NCBI GenBank assembly: GCA_022508445.1
Contig: JAFLVG010000005.1
Location: 1 to 64,000, forward strand
Direction of reading: 5' to 3'
Source of the DNA: Clostridiales bacterium
GTDB taxonomy: Bacteria > Bacillota > Clostridia > Christensenellales > Pumilibacteraceae
Length of the DNA stretch: 64,000 nt
Shown here: in pieces, positions 42,580 through 54,705 of the stretch
How positions within the stretch are numbered: position 1 is the first letter of the stretch
Layout of the letters: every line of letters starts with the position of its first letter
Notes under the pieces: model-generated
The model's input: only the letters and a program-made list of their open reading frames with translations
What the model was told of the DNA's origin: nothing
Database searches by the model: none
Program-made: the position numbers and the translations under genes

Positions 42580-44580
42580 ATGGATAACGTAAGGTATAAT
42601 ATTTCGCCGTGCGAACGAAACGAGGTGGCGGCGTTTATCGATAAGATAGACGTGGGTGTGTTTGTGCCTAACGGCGCAGTCAAAGCAACAGAGCGTTCGC
42701 ATTACGACAGATATTCATTCTTGGCAAGCGATAACAGAATAGCTATCGTTTACGACACTTCCGCGAGTATAGTTTCAATTACAGGTCGATCTGACTATGC
42801 TAGGCAGCTGCTCGATTTATTCAATCCGAAAAACAAAACCGTCAAGCGCTCGACTGTTCCGGCGCAAGGCAGCACTCCGGTAAAGCCGATAGCAAAACAG
42901 CCGTTCGTGCCGACGGAGATAATAAGAAAACACGTAGGTGAGGAGTCAAGTACTCGGGCAAAACTTTTTGTCGAGCCCGATCAATTGATGCGACGCAGTC
43001 AGTATAAGCCGGTAGCCACCGTTTTCGCATCATCGAAGGGTGCGTTGATTTCCACCGACGAAATATATCCGCCGCAAACGGTACAAAACAAGCAACAAAG
43101 ACAACAGCATAATCCTCCACCCGTAGAGGACGAGTACAGCGGAGATATCATTTATCCGCCGCAAACAGTAAAGAAACGCACACTTCCGTCTTACGGCGAA
43201 ACGAGCGGCGGCTTCCAAAGCATGTTTTTAAATCAATCTGCGCCGCGCGTGTCAAGGCAGAGCACCGAACATAGTGCCGACAACGACAAGCAATTCGGAA
43301 TAGCAATATCGGCAGGCGGAAAATCGCCCGGCGGTAACGACAAGCCCAGGCGCGCGGTCATATCGTTCGGCTCGGAAGAAGACGAGGATGACGACGGAAA
43401 ACTCAAAATCAATACTCGCGGTCAAAGCATTTTCAAGCAATCCCGGCTCGACGAGAGGACATACCAAAGTGTCGCACAAAGCGACAACGTTCAGCCGACA
43501 AAACGTAAGCGCGGCAGACCGCCAAAGGTGCAGAAAGCGCAAAACAACTATGTGGGCGGAAATGCTGAACAATCGGCGCAATCACTATATAATAATATTC
43601 CGTCGATGCCTAATGAGCAGAGCTCGCACTCACAAGATGTCTTTGACAATCAGCCTGTAAAACGCAAGCGCGGCAGACCGTCCAAGACCGATTATCGGAA
43701 TGCGCGCAACGAAAATGCCGAGCAAATCGAAAAGCAGTCGCAGTTCGAATATAAAAACGGATATTCGGTCAAGAACTATCCGCCCGAGGCATTGAGCGGA
43801 GCAATCAAGCGGCTTCGTGAATACGGAAAAACCGTAATCGCCGACGGAACGGAATTTGCCGGCACGCCGCAAGAAGTCAAGTCGTACAGCGTAACGGACG
43901 CCGCAGGACAAAAAGTGCTACTTAGGTATGCTACAAAGCGCATGACATTACAGCTACAAGGCAAGCGTTCGGACTTATTCGGAGAGGTCATGTCTCAGGT
44001 CAGCCACGACAGCGACTACTCGTCGGCGCTTGAAAACTATGTCGAGAACACGGGTGCTAATGCGGTCAAAAAGGTTTCGGACGTACAGAACGAGCTAAAA
44101 AAGAGATTGCCTAACGCATTCGAGTTTTTGTCCGAGCAATCGCGCATAGATTTTTCATACGGTATACACGACTTCGGCCAGACGAATTTGCATCTTTTGG
44201 ATTATTCGGTGTTGCTTGTTCCCGCATTCAGAGGCTTGGAGCGGTTTGTATTCGACCTGCAACGCGCCGAGGACATCAAGGTCAAGATGATAGGTCAAGC
44301 GTTTGACAAGGACGACAGCGGCAAATATGTGCTTAAAAGCGGATATTGTCAGAGAATAGGCAGCGTAATATACGCCGAGGTGCTTGTAGCACTCTATACC
44401 GAATACTTCTCGCAAAGAAACTTTTTCGCACACTCGGACAATACCGATAACAACATCTCACGGTCGTTACCCGAACGTGCAACGGCGCTACACATTTTCA
44501 ATCATCTGCTCGACGTAGTGGAATACAATGCAAAAAAGCTCAAAGAAATTGGCTTTACCTTAACTGATAATAACAACTGA
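42580..44580 (+). CDS. RnlA/RNase LS-like HEPN ribonuclease toxin-type protein with AT-hook-bearing linker
   Basis: C-terminal 'HLLDYSVLLVPAFRGLERFVFDL...FDKDDSGKYVLKSGY...YTEYFSQRNFFAHSD' resembles RnlA (DYCMLLYPELRTIEGVL...YFDK..QYILKPQF...FFNVERHSLFHM, as recalled); HEPN Rx4H = R613..H618; AT-hook-like KRKRGRPPK and KRKRGRPSK in linker. Confidence 0.65.
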   Translation: MDNVRYNISPCERNEVAAFIDKIDVGVFVPNGAVKATERSHYDRYSFLASDNRIAIVYDTSASIVSITGRSDYARQLLDLFNPKNKTVKRSTVPAQGSTPVKPIAKQPFVPTEIIRKHVGEESSTRAKLFVEPDQLMRRSQYKPVATVFASSKGALISTDEIYPPQTVQNKQQRQQHNPPPVEDEYSGDIIYPPQTVKKRTLPSYGETSGGFQSMFLNQSAPRVSRQSTEHSADNDKQFGIAISAGGKSPGGNDKPRRAVISFGSEEDEDDDGKLKINTRGQSIFKQSRLDERTYQSVAQSDNVQPTKRKRGRPPKVQKAQNNYVGGNAEQSAQSLYNNIPSMPNEQSSHSQDVFDNQPVKRKRGRPSKTDYRNARNENAEQIEKQSQFEYKNGYSVKNYPPEALSGAIKRLREYGKTVIADGTEFAGTPQEVKSYSVTDAAGQKVLLRYATKRMTLQLQGKRSDLFGEVMSQVSHDSDYSSALENYVENTGANAVKKVSDVQNELKKRLPNAFEFLSEQSRIDFSYGIHDFGQTNLHLLDYSVLLVPAFRGLERFVFDLQRAEDIKVKMIGQAFDKDDSGKYVLKSGYCQRIGSVIYAEVLVALYTEYFSQRNFFAHSDNTDNNISRSLPERATALHIFNHLLDVVEYNAKKLKEIGFTLTDNNN

Positions 44581-44627
44581 TTTACAAACAGATTAAAGGA
44601 GGACAAGCGTTTCGCTTTACTGAATTT

Positions 44628-46193
44628 ATGTCAAAATACATTTTTGTTACCGGCGGTGTGGTGTCGGGACTCGGCAAAGGAATAACAGCCGCAAGCATGG
44701 CAATGCTCATCAAGGCGCAAGGGTACACGGTCGACATGATAAAGTTCGATCCGTATTTCAACGTTGACTCGCTTTATTTGAGTCCGTATCAGCACGGTGA
44801 GGTTTTCGTGACCGACGACGGCGGCGAGGGTGATCTCGTTCTCGGGCATTACGAGCGGTTTTTGGACCAGAACCTGTCCGAAAACAGCAACATCACGAGC
44901 GGCAAGATTTATTCCGCTGTGATAAAAAGAGAGCGCGACGGTGCCTATGACGGCGAGTCCGTTCAAGTCGTGCCGCACATCACCGACGAGATAAAGCGCA
45001 CGCTGTACACGCTCAACCGTCCCGAAACGGACGTCGTCGTGTGCGAGATCGGCGGCGTTGTGGGTGATATCGAAAATCACCCGTACTTGGAGGCCATTCG
45101 CCAATGCCGCGGCGAGCTGGGCAAGGGCAATGCAGTCTACATACACATAACCTACGTACCCGTCATCGAGATGAGCGGCGAGCATAAAACCAAGCCGACC
45201 CAAAATTCGGTCAAGGAGTTGCAGAATATCGGCATTCAGCCCGACATCATCGTCTGCCGCTCCGACTACGCGCTCGACGAGTCCGCGAAGAAAAAGCTTT
45301 CGCTATTCTGCAACGTTGCGCGCGAGTGCATCATCGAAAGCGTTACGACCGATAATCTCTATCAAGTTCCGCTTCGGCTTCACGAGCAGAACATAGAAAG
45401 CGTCGCTCTCGGCAAGCTCAAAATGGAGCAGCGAGAACCCGAGCTCGAAGCTTGGCGCGATATGTGCGCGCGTGCGGAGAGTGCGCACGAATCGGAAAAT
45501 AAACTGCGCGTAGCGGTTGTAGGTAAGTATGTCGAAAAAGTAACAGCTTATCAGTCGCTTACCGATGCACTCACAACGGCAGGTCTACTCAAAAACGAAG
45601 CGCTCGATATTTCGCTCATTTCGAGTGCAAAGGTGCAAGAAAACCCCGAAATTCTCAAAGATTACGACGGAATAGTTATAGCGCCGGGGTTCGGCGTGCG
45701 TGGCTTCGACGGCAAGATTGCGGCGGCAAAGTACGCGCGCGAAAACGACATTCCTTGTCTTTTGATAGGACTAGGCGCGCAGGCGGGGCTTATCGAGTTC
45801 GCACGTGACGTGTGCAATATGACGGGTGCTAATTCGCAAGAGTTCGACGCCGACGGTCCGTATAGCGTCGTTTGCAACATCGATCCGCCCATGCTCAAAA
45901 AAGGCGCGTTCCCGACCGTTATTACGCCCGGAACATATCTTAGTCGTATCTACGGCGAGCAATCCGTGAGCGAACGCCACCGTCACCGTTTCGACTTTTC
46001 GGCAACATACGAACAGTTGTTCTTGCGCAACGGGCTTGTGTTCTCGGCACATTCGCCGACGGGCGTACCCGAAGCGTTCGAGATTCCGACCAACAAATTT
46101 TTTATCGGCACTGTGTACAACCCCGAATACCGTTCGCGGCTTTTGAGTACGCACCCCATTTTTGCGGAATTTATCAGGGTTATCAAGGGCTAA
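44628..46193 (+). CDS. pyrG: CTP synthase
   Basis: KYIFVTGGVVSGLGKGITAAS, KFDPYFNVD, GGEGDLVLGHYERF, glutamine amidotransferase-like C-term. Confidence 0.97.
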   Translation: MSKYIFVTGGVVSGLGKGITAASMAMLIKAQGYTVDMIKFDPYFNVDSLYLSPYQHGEVFVTDDGGEGDLVLGHYERFLDQNLSENSNITSGKIYSAVIKRERDGAYDGESVQVVPHITDEIKRTLYTLNRPETDVVVCEIGGVVGDIENHPYLEAIRQCRGELGKGNAVYIHITYVPVIEMSGEHKTKPTQNSVKELQNIGIQPDIIVCRSDYALDESAKKKLSLFCNVARECIIESVTTDNLYQVPLRLHEQNIESVALGKLKMEQREPELEAWRDMCARAESAHESENKLRVAVVGKYVEKVTAYQSLTDALTTAGLLKNEALDISLISSAKVQENPEILKDYDGIVIAPGFGVRGFDGKIAAAKYARENDIPCLLIGLGAQAGLIEFARDVCNMTGANSQEFDADGPYSVVCNIDPPMLKKGAFPTVITPGTYLSRIYGEQSVSERHRHRFDFSATYEQLFLRNGLVFSAHSPTGVPEAFEIPTNKFFIGTVYNPEYRSRLLSTHPIFAEFIRVIKG

Positions 46194-46206
46194 AACATTT
46201 CAAAGT

Positions 46207-46242
46207 AAAACGCTTCCGAAAAATATTCGGGAGCGTTTTTGA
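46207..46242 (+). terminator. Rho-independent terminator
   Basis: aaaacgcttccgaa-aaata-ttcgggagcgttttt. Confidence 0.85.
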
Positions 46243-46261
46243 TTAAATAATGAACGCCGCT

Positions 46262-46816
46262 CTACGCCGAAAAGCAGTACACAAGGTCTTTCAGCGCGAG
46301 CGCAATGAGAATCAGTCCGCCCAATACTTTAAAGCGTTCGGGGCGGTTAAAGCGTTTGCCGATAAATGTCGCAAGCGTTATACCGACAAGGCATACACAA
46401 GCGGTTATTAAGCCAATCGTAAGACCGTCCACCCACAGCGGAAATGGCATTACGGCAAGGGTAAGGCCGCACGCGAGTGCGTCTATGCTGGTCGCGAACG
46501 CTTGGAATAAAACGGTTTTTACACCGAGCATGCCGTGCGGACGATCGGGCTTTTCAAAACCTTCGAGAAGCATTATTACGCCGACAATGAGAAGGGCGGC
46601 GAATGAGACGTACCTTTTAAATTCGAGTATACCTATCATCCTGTCGCCGATGAGCGCACCGATAACGGGCATAAGTCCTTGTGCAATGCCGAAAGTGCTT
46701 GCAATCAAAATTCGCTTCATCGGCTTGGGGCGGTAAGCCATTCCGTCGCAAACCGAGGCTACAAACGCGTCTGCCGCAAGGGAAAACGATAGGCATATAA
46801 GCGTTAACACATTCAT
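46262..46816 (-). CDS. mntP: MntP-family manganese efflux pump
   Basis: SLAADAFVASVCDGM, FQAFATSIDALACGLTLA; six-TM pattern. Confidence 0.9.
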   Translation of the reverse strand: MNVLTLICLSFSLAADAFVASVCDGMAYRPKPMKRILIASTFGIAQGLMPVIGALIGDRMIGILEFKRYVSFAALLIVGVIMLLEGFEKPDRPHGMLGVKTVLFQAFATSIDALACGLTLAVMPFPLWVDGLTIGLITACVCLVGITLATFIGKRFNRPERFKVLGGLILIALALKDLVYCFSA

Positions 46817-46868
46817 CAAAGTATGTGTATGCTTATGCTCGTCCGTTTAGTAGTACAAAGAATATAAT

Positions 46869-46910
46869 ATAACGCCCTCGCAAATTCACTTTCGAGGGCG
46901 TTGATATTTT
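46869..46910. terminator. terminator-like hairpin between mntP and ABC gene
   Basis: ataacgccctcg-caaattcacttt-cgagggcgttgatatttt. Confidence 0.65.
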
Positions 46911-46925
46911 AGGCATAGTTATATA

Positions 46926-48680
46926 TCACAGATTTTTGAACTGATACTCGTATAACGTTTTATATATTCCGCCGAGCGCCATGAGCTTTTCGTGCGTGCC
47001 GCGCTCCTCCACGCCGTTTTGCGTGATTACGATTATCTCGTCTGCGTTCTTCACAGTGGAGAGCCGGTGCGCTACGACAAGCGTAGTTCTGCCCTCGGAT
47101 AGCTTAAAGAGCGCGTCCTGAATGAGCATCTCGGTCATGTTGTCGAGCGCCGACGTCGCCTCGTCAAGAATGAGAATGGGCGGATTCTTCAAGAATGCTC
47201 GCGCAATCGACACGCGTTGCTTTTGTCCGCCCGACAGCTTGACGCCGCGTTCGCCGACATTGGTTTCGTAGCCGTCTGGAAGAGAAGTGATGTAGTCGTG
47301 TATGTTCGCGCGCTTTGCCGCTTGTATGATATCCTCGTCGCTTGCAGTAAAGTCGCCGTAAGCAATGTTCTCCTTGATCGTCCCGTTGAACAAGAACACG
47401 TCTTGCTGAACAATGCCGATATTCTTACGCAGAACGAATCTGCTCAAATCGCCGAGGTTGTAGCCGTCGACAGTTATCTTGCCGCTTTCTATCTCGTAAA
47501 ACCGCGGTATGAGGTGACACAGCGTGGACTTGCCGCCGCCCGACGGTCCGACGAGCGCGACCGTTTTGCCTGCGGGGATAGTCAGTGAAAAATCGCGGAT
47601 TACCTTTGCTTCGTCGTCTGCGCTTTTATAGCCGAACGTCACGTTGTCGAAAACGATGTTGCCGGTAAGCGTATCGGGGGAGAGCGCGTTCGGGCTTTCG
47701 GCTTCGGGCTGTTCGTCCATTATGTCGCAAAACCGCTTAAAGCCGGTTGCGCCCTCTTGTATCTGGTCGTATATTGTGACAAGTGTGCGAATTGGCGTTA
47801 TTAGCGTGCTTATGTAAAGCACAAACGCGGTGAAGTCGCCCACGTTTATCTTGCCGTAATAAAAGAACAGTCCGCCGACGAGTAGTACCGAAAAGTACAG
47901 AAAATCTGTGAAAAACGTCATCGACGAGTGGAACTCGCCCAAAACTTTAAACTGCTTTGTGCGGCACTTGACAAACTCGCCGTTGCCGTGGTCGAACTTT
48001 TCGCATTCGTGCGCTTCGGCGTTGTACGCGCGCGATACGCGCATTCCAGAGATCGCGCTTTCTATATCGGCATTTATTTCGGCTTGCGCTATGCGTGACT
48101 GCTTGTATACGCGGTTCATGCGCTTGCGCATGAGTATGGCGTACAGGACGATGAACGGTATGAACGCAAACACGATAAGCGCAAGATAAATATTCATTGT
48201 GGCGAGCACTACGAATGCCCCCACAAGAGTTATGAGCGACAGGAATACGTCCTCCGGTCCGTGGTGGGCAAGCTCCGAAACTTGGAAAAGATCGTTGGTC
48301 ATGCGGCTCATAATGACGCCCGTCTTGTTGTCGTCAAAATAGGCGAACGGGAGTTTTTGCAAGTGCGAAAACAGCTCTTTTCGCATGTCCGCTTGCATGC
48401 GCACACCCACGATGTGTCCCCAAGAATGCATAAAGTAATTGAGTCCTGCTTTGAGCAGATAAAACCCCAATAAAAACCCCGCCGCAGATAACAGCATGGT
48501 CATCATGCGGTTGGGGACATAGTTGTTTATTATCTCTTTGGTCACGTAAGGGTAAACGAGGTTGAGCGCCGATATGGTAAAAGCGCACAGCATATCGATA
48601 ATAAATAACTTTTTATGCGGCTTGTAGTATTTTACAAACCGTTTGAGCAAATGCTGTTTTTGCGTTTTTTCTGTTTTCAT
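46926..48680 (-). CDS. ABC transporter, fused permease/ATP-binding protein (multidrug/lipid exporter type)
   Basis: GPSGGGKSTL Walker A, LSGGQKQRVSIARAFLKNPPILILDEATSALD; start set at MKTEKTQKQHLLKRF. Confidence 0.95.
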   Translation of the reverse strand: MKTEKTQKQHLLKRFVKYYKPHKKLFIIDMLCAFTISALNLVYPYVTKEIINNYVPNRMMTMLLSAAGFLLGFYLLKAGLNYFMHSWGHIVGVRMQADMRKELFSHLQKLPFAYFDDNKTGVIMSRMTNDLFQVSELAHHGPEDVFLSLITLVGAFVVLATMNIYLALIVFAFIPFIVLYAILMRKRMNRVYKQSRIAQAEINADIESAISGMRVSRAYNAEAHECEKFDHGNGEFVKCRTKQFKVLGEFHSSMTFFTDFLYFSVLLVGGLFFYYGKINVGDFTAFVLYISTLITPIRTLVTIYDQIQEGATGFKRFCDIMDEQPEAESPNALSPDTLTGNIVFDNVTFGYKSADDEAKVIRDFSLTIPAGKTVALVGPSGGGKSTLCHLIPRFYEIESGKITVDGYNLGDLSRFVLRKNIGIVQQDVFLFNGTIKENIAYGDFTASDEDIIQAAKRANIHDYITSLPDGYETNVGERGVKLSGGQKQRVSIARAFLKNPPILILDEATSALDNMTEMLIQDALFKLSEGRTTLVVAHRLSTVKNADEIIVITQNGVEERGTHEKLMALGGIYKTLYEYQFKNL

Positions 48681-48737
48681 TGAATGTGGGCGGAGTATGG
48701 AATAATAGTGAAAAGTAAGGAGATATGCGCTACGCAC

Positions 48738-48800
48738 GCCCATCATTTCGACCGAAGCGAGCGATAGCGAGCTGAACGGAGAAATCAAGCGAAGCGTAAA
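48738..48800 (+). repeat. dispersed intergenic repeat
   Basis: 'gcccatcatttcgaccgaagcgagcgatagcgagctgaacggagaaatcaagcgaagcg' matches module at 7573. Confidence 0.6.
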
Positions 48801-48933
48801 TCGCTTTCCCATTTTGTGGCGATTCGCTTCTTTCTGCCCGTATCTATCAATTGCCCCCGGTATGACGGTATATGGGCATTGTCATCCTAACACAAGCAAT
48901 CGTTGACGGCGCGAAGCACCTGCTTGTTCACTC

Positions 48934-50208
<1,275 letters not shown>

Positions 50209-50303
50209 TTACCCTCCGATAGAGTAGAAGTTGTTGCGCGGTATTTGAACATGTTCGAAAGTGCCGCAATCACGGCAGAGAACAAAACCGCGTTAATTTA
50301 CGC

Positions 50304-53300
50304 TTATTTCTTTTCAGAATTGGCGAGGTTTTCATGCGCAACCGACATCATGAGCTTGATACGGTTGACCTGATTGACCTCGCTCGCGCCGGGATCGTAA
50401 TCGACCGCGACGATGTTTGCCTGCGGATACAGCCGTTTCAGTTCTTTCATAACGCCCTTACCGGTGACGTGATTTGGCAGACAGGCAAACGGTTGCATAC
50501 AGATGATGTTGGGCGCACCCTCTGCGATAAGCTCCAACATTTCGGCTGTCAAGAACCAGCCTTCGCCGACCATAGTGCCGAGCGACGTAACTTTCTCGGC
50601 GCTTGCAGCGAGCTTTTTGATGTGTGTGGGCCTGCCGAACTTGGTGCCTTTGAGCGCTTCGACCATGGGCTTGCGCAAATGTTCGAGGAAAGCTATCGAG
50701 ATATCCGAAACAATCTTGCCCGAGTGCTTGCCGTCCAACAGCCTGTACTTGACTGTGGAATCGTACGCAGAGTACATAAAGAAATCGAGAAGATCGGGAA
50801 CGACCGCTTCGCCGCCCTCGCGCTCCACAAGCTCGACTGCGTAATTATTTGCAAGCGGGTGGAACTTGACGAGAATCTCTCCGACAATGCCGACGCGCGG
50901 TTTTTTAATGTCGAGAGTGGGAATGGCGTCGAACTCGGCTACTATACTCTTGCTGTATTTTTTGGTGGGAACATTGCCGACGGCAAATTCCTTTTGCAAA
51001 AGCTCGTCCCACTTTTTGTATACCGTCCACGCTTCGCCATTGTTCTTCTCATACGGCCGCACTCTGTACAAGCACCGCATGAGTAGGTCGCCGTATGTAA
51101 GCGCGTTAACGAGCGCAATAAGCTCTTTAAGCCCGACATCGAACCCGGGATTCTTTTCAAGCCCCTGCGCTGAAAGCGAAATGACGGGGATTTGCGGCAT
51201 GTTCGCACTCTTCAAAGCCCGTCTTATGAGCGCTATGTAGTTTGTCGCTCGGCATCCGCCGCCCGTCTGCGTCATAATGACGGCAGTGCGGTTAAGATCG
51301 TACTTGCCAGAAAGCAACGCGTTCATTATCTGCCCGACGACGATAATAGTGGGGTAGCATGCGTCGTTGTTGACGTATTTTAGCCCTGCCGCAACGGCGT
51401 CGTGACTGTCGGGCAATACCTCGATGTTGTACCCGAACCTTTTGAGCGCGGGCTGAACGAGATTTAAGTGATATGGTGAGATTTGCGGCGACAGTATCGT
51501 ATATGATTGGCGCATCTCTTCGGTGAAAAGAACGCGATTAACTTGCGGATCGGGCTCGACTGCATGAATGTGCTTGACCGTGCGGTCTTTGATGACAGCC
51601 ATGAGCGAGCGTATTCTGATGCGCGCCGCGCCGAGGTTTGATACCTCGTCGATTTTGAGCAGTGTGTAAACCTTGTTCGCGGCCTCCAACAGCTCTTGAA
51701 CTTGGTCGGTGGTGACGGCGTCAAGTCCGCACCCGAACGAATTGAGCTGAACGAGGTCGAGGTTGTCGTGCATGCGCACGAAGTTTGCCGCGCTGTAAAG
51801 CCGTGAATGGTACGTCCACTGATCGACAACGCGGAGCGGCCTCGGCGCTTTGTGAAGATGCGCGACCGAATCCTCCGTAAGCACGGCAAACCCGTAAGAG
51901 TTTATCATTTGCGGCACGCCGTGGTTGATTTCGGGATCGAGGTGGTACGGTCTGCCGGCAAGAACGATGCCGTGTCCGCCGTTCTCGTCGAGCTGTTTGA
52001 CAATTTCTTCGCCGCGGCGGCGCGACCAAGCATTGAATTCGGCCTGTTCTTTGTACGCCGCCTTGACCGCGCGTGAAATTTTGAGTTTGGGGATGTCCGG
52101 AAATTCTTGTGCGAGCCTTTTAATCATGCGCGAGGGCGTGGCAAACGGCAAAAACGGCGCGGCGAACTTAACGTTGTTACCAACAAACTCGTCGCGCATG
52201 TTCAACCTGATGACCTCGGGGTATGAACCTACGACCGGACAGTTGTAATGATTGTCAGCCCGTTCGTCCTCCTTGCGCTCATACGGCAAGCAGGGGTAGA
52301 ATATGAATTTAACGCCGTCGTCTATGAGCGATTGAATATGCCCGTGCGCAATCTTGGCAGGGTAGCACACAGATTCCGACGGCATGGTTTCGATGCCGCG
52401 CGAATACACCTCGCGCGACGAACGCGGCGACAGCTTGACCGAATAGCCGAGCTCTGTAAAGAGCGTAAACCAGAACGGGTAGTTTTCGTAAAGATTGAGA
52501 ACGCGCGGAATACCCACAACGCCGCGCGGCGCCTTGTCCTCGGGCAGGGGGCGATAGTATGCGAACAGCCGCTTGTACTTCTCGTCGAAAAGATTGGGCA
52601 GTTTTTCAACCTTCTTTTCGGGCGCATTTCCGCCGCGCTCGCAGCGGTTGTTGGAAATAAACGTTCTGCCGTCGTCGAACTCGGAAATGGTCAGCAAGCA
52701 GTGATTGCCGCATTTTTCGCAACGCCGCGACGACTTGACAACGCGGAAGGCTTCGAGCTCCGCCTTGGTCTTAATCGTGCTTTTACCGCCGGTGTAGTTG
52801 TTTCGGCTGATGAGCGCCGCGCCGTATGCGCCCATGAGTCCGGCCTGATTGGGACGAATGACCTCGCGTCCGGAAACCTTTTCGAAAGCGCGAAGCACCG
52901 ACTCGTTGAGAAAAGTTCCGCCCTGAACGATGATTTTTTCGCCCATTTCTTTGGCGTCGCGAAGTTTAATAACCTTAAACAGCGCGTTCTTGACGACAGA
53001 GTAGGCAAGTCCTGCGGAGATATCGGCAACCGACGCACCCTCTTTTTGCGCTTGCTTGACGCGCGAATTCATGAAAACGGTGCAGCGCGAGCCGAGATCG
53101 ACGGGCGCGGCCGATTCCAAACCGACCTTTGCAAACTGCTCGGCGTTCATTCCTATTGCGCGAGCGAACGTTTCGATAAAGCTTCCGCAGCCCGACGAGC
53201 AAGCCTCGTTGAGCAAAATGTCCGTAATTACGCCGTTCTTTATGCGCAAGCACTTCATGTCCTGTCCGCCGATGTCGAGCAGGAACTCGACTCCGGGCAG

Positions 53301-54506
53301 AATGGTGTCGGACGCGGTGAGGTGCGCCATAGTTTCGATCTCGCCGTTGTCGAGATTGAGTGCGGTCTTGATAAGGCTCTCGCCGTATCCCGTGATCGTG
53401 CCGTAGCCGATATACGCTTCGGGCGGAAGAATGTTGTAAATGTTTAGAATGATATCGATGACCGACGACAGCGGATCGCCCGAATTGGAGCCGTACCACG
53501 AATACAAAAGTCCGCCTTCGCTGTCTATGAGTGCCACTTTCGTCGTTGTCGAACCTGCGTCGATACCGAGAAACGTCGCGCCTTTATGTTTTTTGACGTC
53601 GGCAAACGGAATGGCAACCTTGCTGTGGCGCAGTCTGAACTGCGTAAGCTCGTCCTTATTCGCAAACAGCGGATCGAGCCGCGTCACTTCGTGTTCGCCG
53701 ACGTTTTTAACCGCTTCGAGCTTGTCGAGAAGCTCTTTCGAAGTGTATTGCTTGTCGGACTTGTATGCCGCGCCGATTGCGTTAAAGACCTGCGAGTTTT
53801 CGGGGAAGATAGCTTTTTTGGGATTGAGCGTGACCACAAACCTGTGACCGAGCTCACTCAAAAAGTGCAGCGGGCCGCCGAGGAATGCGACGTTGCCGCG
53901 TATGGGCTTGCCGCATGCAAGCCCCGATATCGTCTGATTGACAACGGACTGAAATACGGACGCCGCAATATCCGATTTTTGCGCGCCGTCGTTTATGAGC
54001 GGTTGCACGTCCGACTTGGCAAAAACGCCGCACCGCGAGGCAATGGGGTAGATGATAGTAGCGTTTTTGGCGAGTTCGTTAAGCCCCGAAGCGTCTGTGT
54101 TGAGAAGCACCGCCATCTGGTCGATGAATGCGCCCGTACCGCCGGCGCACGTTCCGTTCATGCGCTGATCGACGCCGTCTTTGAGATATGTAATTTTTGC
54201 GTCCTCTCCTCCAAGCTCGATAGCGACGTCTGTTTCGGGAATGAGGCGTTTTATGGCCTCGACGCCGGCAATGACCTCTTGAACGAACGGTATATCTAGC
54301 CACTCGGACACGGAAATACCGCCGGAGCCGGTTACCGTAATGGTAAAAACGTCGTAGTCTTTGAGCAAATTTTTGAGTACGTTATATAATGTGGCGCGCA
54401 CGTCCGAGTTGTGCCGCTCATAGCTTGAATGAACGAGTGTGTTGTTTTCGTCGAGAACAGCCGTTTTTATAGTGGTTGAGCCTATATCTAATCCTATGCG
54501 ATACAT
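50304..54506 (-). CDS. double BadF/HgdC-type acyl-CoA dehydratase activase with DUF2229-like C-terminal half
   Basis: Two ASKHA domains ([50 protein letters not shown]) and '[27 protein letters not shown]'; start set at MYRIGLDIG. Confidence 0.92.
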   Translation of the reverse strand: MYRIGLDIGSTTIKTAVLDENNTLVHSSYERHNSDVRATLYNVLKNLLKDYDVFTITVTGSGGISVSEWLDIPFVQEVIAGVEAIKRLIPETDVAIELGGEDAKITYLKDGVDQRMNGTCAGGTGAFIDQMAVLLNTDASGLNELAKNATIIYPIASRCGVFAKSDVQPLINDGAQKSDIAASVFQSVVNQTISGLACGKPIRGNVAFLGGPLHFLSELGHRFVVTLNPKKAIFPENSQVFNAIGAAYKSDKQYTSKELLDKLEAVKNVGEHEVTRLDPLFANKDELTQFRLRHSKVAIPFADVKKHKGATFLGIDAGSTTTKVALIDSEGGLLYSWYGSNSGDPLSSVIDIILNIYNILPPEAYIGYGTITGYGESLIKTALNLDNGEIETMAHLTASDTILPGVEFLLDIGGQDMKCLRIKNGVITDILLNEACSSGCGSFIETFARAIGMNAEQFAKVGLESAAPVDLGSRCTVFMNSRVKQAQKEGASVADISAGLAYSVVKNALFKVIKLRDAKEMGEKIIVQGGTFLNESVLRAFEKVSGREVIRPNQAGLMGAYGAALISRNNYTGGKSTIKTKAELEAFRVVKSSRRCEKCGNHCLLTISEFDDGRTFISNNRCERGGNAPEKKVEKLPNLFDEKYKRLFAYYRPLPEDKAPRGVVGIPRVLNLYENYPFWFTLFTELGYSVKLSPRSSREVYSRGIETMPSESVCYPAKIAHGHIQSLIDDGVKFIFYPCLPYERKEDERADNHYNCPVVGSYPEVIRLNMRDEFVGNNVKFAAPFLPFATPSRMIKRLAQEFPDIPKLKISRAVKAAYKEQAEFNAWSRRRGEEIVKQLDENGGHGIVLAGRPYHLDPEINHGVPQMINSYGFAVLTEDSVAHLHKAPRPLRVVDQWTYHSRLYSAANFVRMHDNLDLVQLNSFGCGLDAVTTDQVQELLEAANKVYTLLKIDEVSNLGAARIRIRSLMAVIKDRTVKHIHAVEPDPQVNRVLFTEEMRQSYTILSPQISPYHLNLVQPALKRFGYNIEVLPDSHDAVAAGLKYVNNDACYPTIIVVGQIMNALLSGKYDLNRTAVIMTQTGGGCRATNYIALIRRALKSANMPQIPVISLSAQGLEKNPGFDVGLKELIALVNALTYGDLLMRCLYRVRPYEKNNGEAWTVYKKWDELLQKEFAVGNVPTKKYSKSIVAEFDAIPTLDIKKPRVGIVGEILVKFHPLANNYAVELVEREGGEAVVPDLLDFFMYSAYDSTVKYRLLDGKHSGKIVSDISIAFLEHLRKPMVEALKGTKFGRPTHIKKLAASAEKVTSLGTMVGEGWFLTAEMLELIAEGAPNIICMQPFACLPNHVTGKGVMKELKRLYPQANIVAVDYDPGASEVNQVNRIKLMMSVAHENLANSEKK

Positions 54507-54534
54507 AATCGAATCCTTTGGTAAATTGCAACGT

Positions 54535-54567
54535 CTATTATTATAAAGTATATAGAAACCAATGTCA
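54535..54567 (-). promoter_or_regulatory. sigma-A promoter TTGACA-N17-TATAAT of the activase gene
   Basis: Minus-strand 'cttgacattggtttctatatactttataataatag'. Confidence 0.8.
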
Positions 54568-54646
54568 AGTAAAAGACCTTTGCAAGCCGGGATAAGACGC
54601 ATTTGTTATTTGCTTTACAGCAAAAAACAACCCACCGAATATTCTA

Positions 54647-54675
54647 TTGACTTAAAATACAGGCTATGATATAAT
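54647..54675 (+). promoter_or_regulatory. sigma-A promoter TTGACT-N17-TATAAT
   Basis: -35 54647-54652, -10 54670-54675. Confidence 0.8.
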
Positions 54676-54705
54676 GACTCAAACAGACTTTATAAGGAGA
54701 GCTTT

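Noticed and set aside
46817-46925. Possible yybP-ykoY (Mn2+) riboswitch upstream of mntP
   Set aside because: The ~50 nt between mntP and the terminator is too short and shows none of the expected conserved loops.
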